Source: Dulcicalothrix desertica PCC 7102
GTDB lineage: Bacteria > Cyanobacteriota > Cyanobacteriia > Cyanobacteriales > Nostocaceae
Length of the DNA: 64,000 nucleotides
Reading direction: 5' to 3'
NCBI RefSeq assembly: GCF_003991905.1
Contig: NZ_RSCL01000011.1
Span: 130,984-194,983 of the forward strand
Shown here: in pieces, positions 25,725-34,000 of the stretch
Layout: every line of letters starts with the position of its first letter
Position numbering within the stretch: position 1 is the stretch's first letter
Position numbers and translations under genes: made by a program
The notes under the pieces: model-generated
The model's database searches: none
Seen by the model: the letters and a program-made list of their open reading frames with translations, nothing else
Told to the model about the DNA's origin: nothing

Positions 25725-26705
25725 TTATTTCACCTCCAATAAATATTTAGCCAGGTCATCTAATATTGTCCTAGCTGATAAAAGGTTGCCAAATATCCAG
25801 TAACTAGAATCAACTGTATAAACTTGTTTATTCTTAACCACGTTTAGTTGGCGCCAAACTTGACTATTCTGATATTTTTTAAAGGTTTTTTCAGAACCTG
25901 GGTCTAGCGCTACAAACATAGCATCTGCATCTAGTAGGTCGAGACGCTCTAAGCTAACTTGTACAAAAGTCTGGTCAGGGCTAGTGGTAAGCTGACGCTG
26001 CATTAAGGGTATTGAAAGTCCTACCTCTTCTATAACACTTACAGGAAATGAAAAAGATGTGCGAAACTCAGTAGTCTTTAATCCTGCATAAAATCTACTT
26101 ACAGAAACTTTCGTTTTCGCTTTCAGAGTGCTAAAAGCTGCCCGCAATTTTTCTACCCGATGTTGATATTGAGCCAATGCTTGTCCAGCTTGTTCGCTTT
26201 TACCAAGTATTTCACCCAGACGTTGAAAAGTATCTTTCCAAGCAGTTTGAACATATTCAAGCGAAACTGTAGGTGCTATCTGAGAAAACAAATTATAATT
26301 ATCTGTGGCAATTTCTAGCCCTAAAATAATATCAGGATGCAGTTGCAGCATCTTTTCTATATTTAATTGGCTTTCTTTACCAATAGAAATTGTATCCTTG
26401 TTCTTGTCTAATAAATGTCTTCCTGTGCTACTGATGCGCTCTGGTTCTGCTGCTCCTATTGGTTTAATACCAAGTGCTAGTACTCCTTCTAAAATCATTT
26501 GATCCACAACAATAATACGTTGGGGATCAATGGGAATACAAGCTTCACCTAGTTGGTGCTTAATTGTTCTGCATTCAGGTGCTGCTGATTGTATTTTATG
26601 AGAGTACGAGTTTTGAGTAACTTTACTATAGCAGCCAGTAAATAGAAGTAAAGGAAGAAAAATTAAGATAAATAGTTTAATATAACGATACCTATGATTA
26701 ATCAT
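25725..26705 (-). CDS. Iron-siderophore ABC transporter substrate-binding lipoprotein
   Basis: From ATG 26705 (the open frame reaches 26789, inside the previous gene) the protein has a lipoprotein signal ending LLLFTGC. The mature part has CRTIKHQLGEACIPIDPQRI, then VVDQMILEGVLALGIKPIGA, LHPDIILGLE and a final YWIFGNLLSARTILDDLAKY, the FecB/FhuD-type class III binding-protein fold. It delivers Fe(III)-siderophore to an ABC permease; no permease or ATPase genes lie in this window. It starts 20 nt after the sucrase/ferredoxin gene and belongs to the TonB receptor operon. Confidence 0.88.
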   Translation of the reverse strand: MINHRYRYIKLFILIFLPLLLFTGCYSKVTQNSYSHKIQSAAPECRTIKHQLGEACIPIDPQRIIVVDQMILEGVLALGIKPIGAAEPERISSTGRHLLDKNKDTISIGKESQLNIEKMLQLHPDIILGLEIATDNYNLFSQIAPTVSLEYVQTAWKDTFQRLGEILGKSEQAGQALAQYQHRVEKLRAAFSTLKAKTKVSVSRFYAGLKTTEFRTSFSFPVSVIEEVGLSIPLMQRQLTTSPDQTFVQVSLERLDLLDADAMFVALDPGSEKTFKKYQNSQVWRQLNVVKNKQVYTVDSSYWIFGNLLSARTILDDLAKYLLEVK

Positions 26706-26725
26706 TAGTATTATCTCAATTATGT

Positions 26726-27691
26726 TTAAACATAAATAATATTTTTGACAGTAAATTGAGGAGTTTTTTCTAATTCTGTACCATTGCATTCTCCAATTAA
26801 ATAAATAACTTTACTCTCATCTTCAACTACATCTGCTTGAACACGAATTAGATAATTATTAGGTTTTACAAAGCTGATTTCAATACGATGGTAATTACCA
26901 GTTTCATTTTGTGCAAGCAGATGATAATTAATGAGTTTATAATTAAACCAATCCCAACCATACAATAAAATCAATTCTCGTTCCAGAACTTGTGCTGGTT
27001 CTGGTAATATTCCCCAACCTCGATAATTATTTTTGAAACATTGATTTAAATATTCAGTATTACCTGTTTGTGTTAAAATAGAGAAAAATGAATTTTGGTC
27101 GAGTCTAGCGTAGTATCTGGCTTCTGGAAAATCAATAACAGTGGGTGCAAAGCGATGACCACCAAAGTGACTTACTTGCCAGATGCGAACATGAGTTAGA
27201 GATAAATCAGCGACAGTAGCTAACGCTTGACGGTAAAAGGGATTACCGTATTTAGCACAGCATTTATCGTTACTGCCATGAGTACAAACTAAAATATCTC
27301 TAGTTTGAGTATTAATGATTTTACTGTGAATATTTCCATCAATAAAATATTGTTTTAAAACGGGAGCTACATCTTGAATATGTGAAACTTCAAACTCATG
27401 TTTTATATAATTTGCTGATACTTCTTGACTTTTATTGTAAATTATGCATTTTGTAGAACCCTTTTGATAAAGACGTTCGTTGTAAATTAATAATAGTCTT
27501 ACAGATAATTCTGTTTGAGCAATTTCTTTATACAAAATTCTCAAATTATCTGGTATAAATTTAGAATTAATAGCAGTTTCTGTCCAGGGAGTAGGACATT
27601 CTAATAGCACGTACATTTTATAAGTATCTGCTGTTCCAATTGGGTCTTCTCCTGCTTGGCGTGATTCTTCTGCACAAAAAAAAGTATCCAT
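26726..27691 (-). CDS. Sucrase/ferredoxin-like (Apd1-type) [2Fe-2S] protein
   Basis: A 321-aa soluble protein of the 'sucrase/ferredoxin-like' family. DILVCTHGSNDKCCAKYGNP and HVRIWQVSHFGGHRFAPTVI contain Cys136, Cys145, His175 and His179; C-x8-C plus H-x3-H is the bis-Cys/bis-His cluster ligand pattern described for yeast Apd1. The thioredoxin-like fold would hold a redox-active [2Fe-2S]. It lies between the TonB receptor and the siderophore-binding protein, so reduction of the ferric siderophore after uptake is an attractive inference, but no such activity is proven for this protein. There is a 99-nt gap from the receptor gene, with a hairpin inside. Confidence 0.78.
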   Translation of the reverse strand: MDTFFCAEESRQAGEDPIGTADTYKMYVLLECPTPWTETAINSKFIPDNLRILYKEIAQTELSVRLLLIYNERLYQKGSTKCIIYNKSQEVSANYIKHEFEVSHIQDVAPVLKQYFIDGNIHSKIINTQTRDILVCTHGSNDKCCAKYGNPFYRQALATVADLSLTHVRIWQVSHFGGHRFAPTVIDFPEARYYARLDQNSFFSILTQTGNTEYLNQCFKNNYRGWGILPEPAQVLERELILLYGWDWFNYKLINYHLLAQNETGNYHRIEISFVKPNNYLIRVQADVVEDESKVIYLIGECNGTELEKTPQFTVKNIIYV

Positions 27692-27745
27692 AAATCTTGT
27701 TTTGAGAGTTGGTAATTTAAGAATTGTAAATTCAAAATTAGGAAT

Positions 27746-27769
27746 GGGGAAGAGTTAATTCTCATCCCC
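27746..27769 (-). terminator. Hairpin between the TonB receptor and ferredoxin-like genes
   Basis: GGGGAAGAG and CTCATCCCC pair over 8 of 9 positions around TTAATT. In the minus orientation it lies about 20 nt after the receptor stop. With no long T-run it may act as a partial terminator or mRNA-end stabiliser that gives more receptor than downstream products. Confidence 0.4.
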
Positions 27770-27790
27770 TTGTTGTCGGCGCCTCCCTTA

Positions 27791-30418
27791 TTAAAACTGC
27801 CAACCGAGCGTAAATTTCACAGTTGTTGGTGAACCAGGAAATACTCGCAGGTCATTTTCAGCGGACTCAAAATAATCGGTGTTAAATAAATTTTGAATAT
27901 TGAGAGCGGCTCGAAAGTTATCCCGACGGTAAAACAGAGCAGCATCGGTACGTACATAACTCGGCAATTTGAAGGAATTTTCAAGGTCGCCCTCTCGTTC
28001 TCCTACATAGAAAAATCCTAACCCAAATCCTAAACCTTGTAGAGAACCTTGTGGAATTTCATAGGTAGTCCATAAGCTAAAGGCATTTTCTGGGACATTA
28101 TTAATACGGTTTCCTTCTTCTATATCATTGTCTTCAGTAACTCGCGCGTCTGTATAAGCATAGCCACCAATAACTTTCAATCCTGGTAAAATTTCACCTG
28201 CTACATCTAACTCGATGCCTCGACTTCTCTGCTCCCCTGTTTGGATAGAAAAGTTACCACTAACGTCTCTTGGGTCAGTTGTAAGAACATTAGACCTATT
28301 GATTTGATAAAAAGCTAAAGTTGCAGATAGCGTATCAGTTAAATCCGTTTTAACACCGACTTCATACTGTGTTGCACGTTCTGGCTCGAATAGCCTTCTG
28401 TCAAAGGTTGTCCCCGTTACCTGTTGAAATGAACTGCTGTAGCTAGCGTAAAGTGAAACAAACTTGCTTGGTTGATACACAATACCTAAACGAGGACTAA
28501 ATGCTTCGTCCTGTTGAAAATCTTGGGTTCCATCGCTGAAGTTTAATGTTTGACTTACAATATCAAGGCGTCCACCTAAAAGAATCTTTAGGTTTTCAGT
28601 AAGGGCTATTTGATTTTGAAGATAAATACCTAAAATATCAGCTGTCACTGGTTCGCTAGGAATTTCTTCAACTATCGGGCCAATATTGTCACGACCGTAT
28701 TGAGGATTGAACAAATCCAAAGGGCGAATTTCTCGGAAAAAGTTATCTTTAGTTGCTTGAGAATAATCTCTAGATAAATCAACCCCAACCAACAGTTGAT
28801 GCTCAATACTCCCTGTTCTAAATTTACCTACAACATTTGTTTCTAAAATATAAGTTTCTTGAATTCGCTCACCCGTAGTTACTAAACCTCGTTCTAGAGT
28901 GCGATTGTCTTCTAATAGTCCTGTTGGGAAAACTGAGTTTTGTTCAACTTTTAACAATGCGGCTCGGAATGAATTTCGTAATTTCCAATCTTCACTGAAA
29001 TTATGCTCTAAATTATGACCAAATCTCCACACCCGGCGATCATTTCTATCTATCGATGGCTCATTCACAAAACGGCTAATGGGAATATTGCCGTTGGGAT
29101 TTGGTAGGACTGAACCAATAGCAGGCAAACCTCGGTCATTGCGTTGTTTAGTGTCTAAATACTCTGCCTCTAAACTTAACTGAGTGTTATTCCCTAGCTT
29201 AAAAGTTAAAGTCGGAGCAACCAAGTAACGCTCAATGTCAAAAAAATCAACGAATGTTCCTGTACTTAAAGCAGACGCATTCAAGCGGTACAGTACAGTT
29301 TTACTGTCATTAAGAGGCCCTGTTAAATCAATAGAACCGTCATAGTAATCATAATTACCTATGCTTCCTTGTATTGAGTAGAAAGGGTTACTCAAAGGCT
29401 TTTTAGTAACAATGTTGATAGTGCCACCTGCTCCACCTTGACCAAATAAAGCACCTGCTGGCCCTTTTAGAACTTCTATTTGCTCGATGTTGGCAATTCC
29501 CGAACCACCCGTAAGATTAGTATCATCTCTCAAACCATTACGTATAATGTTGCGATTAGTGAAGCCACGAATTGTAAAGCCTTCAAAAGCAGAGCGTGGT
29601 GAATTATCGCTTGTGACACCAGCTGTGTTACGCAATGCATCACTCAAGCGATCTACTTGCTGATCTTCTATAACTTGTCTGGGAATAACTTGAATTGCTT
29701 GCGGAATGTCACGCAATGGAGTATCTGTTCTAGTTCCTGCCGTCGCCTCTGGAACTCGATAGCTGTCTTGTTCACCCGTTACTACCAGTTCAATTGGCTG
29801 CTCCGCTTCAGCTGATGGTTGTTTTTCTGGAGTCTCAGTTTCGGCTGCTGGTTCTGGCTTTACTTCTGTCGTTGGCTTTTGTTGTTCTGGTTTGGGTGGC
29901 ACCTCTGGTTGCTCTTGTGTCGGCGTCGTTCCGGTTACTGCTACTCCAAAAATCAGACTTTCATTGCTATCGAACAACTCAGCTTTTGGCTGACTTGCCT
30001 CACCCGTTACAATTACCCGCACAGTATTTGCATCTACATTAGTTACAGTTATTACCCTTATTCCACCAGCCGGGTTTTCTTGACGGAATTCGTTACCAGA
30101 TGACAAACGTAACTGAGCATTGGGAATATCAGCAATAAAATTATTTCCTTCGCTACGATTTACAGGTTGTAACTTGTCGGCGCCCGCAGTTTGTAAAATT
30201 ATCTCTAGTTCCTGACCAGTGAAATTCAGCTTGACTCCTGTAATCGCTATTGCCGATGTTGGCGCCTGTACTAGTTTTGGGACACTTCTAATCGGCTCGA
30301 ATTCGCGTTTATGCTTTTCGGACGCAGCTATAATCTCCTCGCTTAACGCAGGAGTACCTAAAAATAAGACAATCGAGCCTGTGAACAACAGGCTTTGAAC
30401 CAACAACTGTAGTTTCAT
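27791..30418 (-). CDS. TonB-dependent siderophore receptor with N-terminal AMIN domain
   Basis: An 875-aa outer-membrane receptor. A cleavable signal (ends about GTPALSE) is followed by an AMIN domain (about 55-160), as in many cyanobacterial TonB receptors; a Pro/Glu/Thr-rich linker (about 165-210); a TonB-box-like IELVVTG; the plug (TPLRDIPQAIQVIPRQVIED, FEGFTIRGF, VLKGPAGALFGQGGAGGTIN); and a 22-strand barrel region ending FTLGWQF with the terminal Phe. It would take up Fe(III)-siderophore with energy from TonB-ExbBD, none of which are in the window. It is first in the leftward operon and divergent from the NRPS genes, so it shares their control region. Confidence 0.92.
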   Translation of the reverse strand: MKLQLLVQSLLFTGSIVLFLGTPALSEEIIAASEKHKREFEPIRSVPKLVQAPTSAIAITGVKLNFTGQELEIILQTAGADKLQPVNRSEGNNFIADIPNAQLRLSSGNEFRQENPAGGIRVITVTNVDANTVRVIVTGEASQPKAELFDSNESLIFGVAVTGTTPTQEQPEVPPKPEQQKPTTEVKPEPAAETETPEKQPSAEAEQPIELVVTGEQDSYRVPEATAGTRTDTPLRDIPQAIQVIPRQVIEDQQVDRLSDALRNTAGVTSDNSPRSAFEGFTIRGFTNRNIIRNGLRDDTNLTGGSGIANIEQIEVLKGPAGALFGQGGAGGTINIVTKKPLSNPFYSIQGSIGNYDYYDGSIDLTGPLNDSKTVLYRLNASALSTGTFVDFFDIERYLVAPTLTFKLGNNTQLSLEAEYLDTKQRNDRGLPAIGSVLPNPNGNIPISRFVNEPSIDRNDRRVWRFGHNLEHNFSEDWKLRNSFRAALLKVEQNSVFPTGLLEDNRTLERGLVTTGERIQETYILETNVVGKFRTGSIEHQLLVGVDLSRDYSQATKDNFFREIRPLDLFNPQYGRDNIGPIVEEIPSEPVTADILGIYLQNQIALTENLKILLGGRLDIVSQTLNFSDGTQDFQQDEAFSPRLGIVYQPSKFVSLYASYSSSFQQVTGTTFDRRLFEPERATQYEVGVKTDLTDTLSATLAFYQINRSNVLTTDPRDVSGNFSIQTGEQRSRGIELDVAGEILPGLKVIGGYAYTDARVTEDNDIEEGNRINNVPENAFSLWTTYEIPQGSLQGLGFGLGFFYVGEREGDLENSFKLPSYVRTDAALFYRRDNFRAALNIQNLFNTDYFESAENDLRVFPGSPTTVKFTLGWQF

Positions 30419-31071
30419 TTATTTTGCTCACACCTAAATAAAAACACTATAGATACTCAAGACTTAGCTGATAGCTCAGTAACTTATTAGTATTGATTGG
30501 TATTAATATTGCTCAGGATAAACTATATTATTACCATAATATAGTCACCTAGTATACAAACTTGTTGACTATATTTATTAACTAACTTAAATCCCTCGTA
30601 TCTATCAGAATACCTTATAAATACCACTATTGACTGGCATAATATTAAATCAATTGCTGGCATTGTGCTGCAAGCCTTGAATTGTAATCATCTCAATGTT
30701 TTGTAGTGTTTACGTACTAAATAAATTCTGTAATTAATTTCGATAAATTTTATTTTTATTTCATATGCATCTATCTAAAGATGTATTTATTTACAAGAAA
30801 ATAACTTATGACTATACCAAATTTATATTAAGATTCTTTAAGGATAAATATTTGAAGACATAAAATTGCAATAAGGTGGTAGAAGTATTATTGAGGATAA
30901 ATTCTAATAAGACTTTATAAGACTTTGAATTTTTGCTCATGGCTTCTAATAAACGCTGATTTAAACAAAAATCAGTGTTCGTTGTAAGCCTGGTGTAGTG
31001 AATAAATGTATAAAACGCTGGTACAGCTCTCAAGGCGTAATGTACTAGGGTCGTATCCAGATTAGGTGTGC
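30419..31071. other. Divergent control region between uptake and biosynthesis operons
   Basis: About 650 nt, AT-rich, without a convincing gene (a 73-codon minus-strand frame at 30812-31033 has no family features). It should hold promoters for both the TonB receptor operon and the NRPS operon. I found no canonical 19-bp Fur box by eye; the clearest symmetrical element is the inverted repeat at 30522-30545. Confidence 0.5.
30522..30545. promoter_or_regulatory. Candidate operator: 9-bp perfect inverted repeat
   Basis: ACTATATTA (30522-30530) and TAATATAGT (30537-30545) are perfect reverse complements with a TTACCA spacer. The element lies about 105 bp upstream of the TonB receptor start in the divergent control region. 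AT-rich 9-6-9 symmetry would suit a dimeric regulator; Fur-family or AraC/PchR-like control is possible but not shown. Confidence 0.4.
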
Positions 31072-34000
31072 ATGAAAATGCGTGAAATTAAAATTACTCA
31101 GAGTACCAGTGCCCTTCAAGGCATTCATGATTTTTCTACTGTTATTGAACTTTTGCGCTACAGAGGTTCTACTCAAGCACAAGAAGTAGCCTATACTTTT
31201 CTGGCAGATGGCGAAACAGAAGCAGAATGCCTGACTTATAAAGAAATGGACAGGCGTTGTCGCGCGCTCGCAGCAAAATTGCAAGCAATGGGCATGGCAG
31301 GAGAACGAGCTTTACTGCTGTATCCGCCTGGGTTAGATTATCTTACAGCTTTTTTTGGTTGTTTATATGCAGGAGTGGTAGCAGTTCCAGCTTATCCGCC
31401 ACGGAACCAACGTAACACCAAAAGAATTTTGTCGGTGCTGAAAGATGCACAAGCGGCTATTGTTTTAACTACAACAAAGGTTTTCTCCCAAATTCAGTCT
31501 TTACTAGCTGAAAATATTGATATTAATAAAAATATTGATATTAATATAGGACATTGGTTAACAACTGATAACCTTGCACCAGGTCTTGAGAGTTCTTGGC
31601 AGGCGCCTTTAATACACCAAGATACGCTGGCATTTCTGCAATACACCTCGGGTTCCACAGGTACGCCAAAAGGCGTAATGCTCAGTCATGGCAACTTGTT
31701 ACACAATGCTGCCGCAACTTACCTTTGTATGGAACATTGTAAGAGTAGTAAGTTTGTTACTTGGCTACCTATTTACCATGACATGGGACTTATTGGTGGT
31801 GTACTCCAACCTTTGTACGGTGGTTTCCCTTGTATCATGATGCCACCAACTGCTTTTCTCCAACGTCCATATCGTTGGTTACAGGCTATTTCTCATTATC
31901 GCGGAACTACTAGCGGCGCTCCCAACTTTGCTTATCAACTTTGTATTGATAAAATCACTCATGAACAACGCTCAACTCTTGACTTGAGTAGTTGGAGTGT
32001 TGCTTTCAACGGTGCAGAGCCAATTCGCGCGCAAACCTTAGAGCATTTTGCTGCCACCTTTGCCGAATGTGGGTTTCGCCCAGAAGCTTTCTACCCGTGC
32101 TACGGTATGGCGGAAGCAACTTTGATGGTTTCTGGTAGTGTGAAAGCAGCTTTACCCACTGCGAAAACCCTGGACAAAGCTGCATTAGAAGCGCATCAAG
32201 TTGTGGAGATGCCTGTTAATGAGAATGACTCTCAAAATTCCTTAAGTCGCTTACTAAGTTGCGGTCGCACCCTATCACAACAACACATAGTAATTGTCAA
32301 TCCAGAATCTCTTACTCATTGTTCCCCTGATGAAGTGGGAGAGGTTTGGGTATCTGGCGCCAGTATTGGACGAGGTTATTGGAACCGTTTAGAGGAAACA
32401 GAGCAAACATTTCATGCTTACCTCAAAGACACAGGTGAGGGACCATTTTTACGAACGGGAGATTTAGGATTTTTACACAATGGTGAGCTGTTCATTACTG
32501 GTCGAGCCAAAGATTTAATTATTATTAGAGGACGTAATCTCTATCCTCAAGATATTGAGTTAACTGCCGAGCGCAGCCACCCGATATTACGTCAAGGAAG
32601 TGGTGCGGCTTTTGCAATCGAAGAAGGTGGTGAAGAACGCTTAGTAGTAATACAAGAGGTAGAATTTCGCGCCAAACCCAATGTCGAAGAAGTTACTGCT
32701 GCTATCAGACAAGCTGTGGCAGAAGAACATGAGGTGCAAGCGTATGCCGTGGTTTTAATTAAAGCTGGCGCTATACCCAAGACGAGCAGTGGTAAAATTC
32801 AACGTCGTGCAACAAAGGCACAATTTTTGGCAGGTACTCTGGAAGTGATTGGTAGTAGTGTTTTAGATAACACTGATATGGTCGGAGAGGAACAGCAGTT
32901 AACGAGGGAAGAGATACTTGCAGTAGAGCCAGAACAAAGGCAGCAGCGAATAGAGTCGTACCTAGAATTTCTAGTAGTAAGAGTACTGCAAGTTACACAT
33001 CTTAGAATAAATCGTGAGCAGTCTTTAAGTAGTTTTGGTATAGATTCCTTAAAGGTTTTTGAGTTAAAAAACCGAGTTGAGGAGGACTTGAGAGTAAATG
33101 TATCTGTTGCTGATTTGTTTGACGGTGTGACTATTACTCAATTAGCAAGGCAGATTCTTGACCAAGTTATTAATACACTTCCTAGTACATCTATCACAAT
33201 TTCAAGAGTTGAAAGAAATACTGGACAGTATTCACTTTCCTTTGCTCAACAGCGACTGTGGTTTATTAATCAATTGCAACCAGAAACTGGTGCATATAAC
33301 ATTCCTGTAGCTGTGAAGATGAAGGGATATCTGGATACCTCTTTGTTAGTTCGCTCTATTAATGAAGTGATTCGGCGCCACGAAATCTTGCGGACGAGTT
33401 TTGTGGTGGAGGAGGGAAATCCTGTTCAGAAGATTACTCCTTTTGTAAGTATTACGTTACCGGAAATAGATTTACATCACATACCTGATGCACAGCGGCA
33501 GGCTGAGGTGGAAAAGTTGTCGTTGCAGGAAGCGCAGTTAGCTTTTGATTTAGGACAAGTTCCTTTATTGCGCGCAAAAATCCTACGTTTGTCCTTACAG
33601 GAATCAATACTGTTACTAACGCTGCACCATATCATTGCCGATGGTTGGTCGATCAAAGTTTTAATTCAAGAACTGTCAGTGCTTTATCAAGCTTTAGAAA
33701 GCGGAAAGTCACCCCAGCTTGCAGAATTACCCATACAATATCTAGATTTTGCCTATTGGCAGCGAAACTGGTTGCAAGGCGAGGTGTTAGAAAGTCTTCA
33801 AGCTTATTGGAGGCAACAGTTAGGGGGGGAACTTCCAGTACTGAAACTACCAACAGACCGTGCCCGTCCAAGAGTCCAAAGTTATCGGGGAGCGCAACAC
33901 CAATTTATATTACCCAAAGCTTTAACTGATGCTCTCAAACAGTTGAGTCAGCAAGAAGGGGCCACTTTATTTATGACCTTGTTAGCGGCATTTAATACCT

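Noticed and set aside
29794-30103. Plus-strand open frames rich in Leu/Trp opposite the TonB receptor gene
   Set aside because: They are antisense to the Pro/Glu-rich linker of the receptor; the composition is explained by that linker.
30560-30600. TTGACT ... TAAATC as promoter of the NRPS operon
   Set aside because: The -10 match is poor and the element is about 500 nt from the start codon; not strong enough to list.
30812-31033. 73-codon minus-strand frame in the divergent control region
   Set aside because: No ribosome-binding site or recognisable motif; lies in the region that must carry the NRPS promoter.
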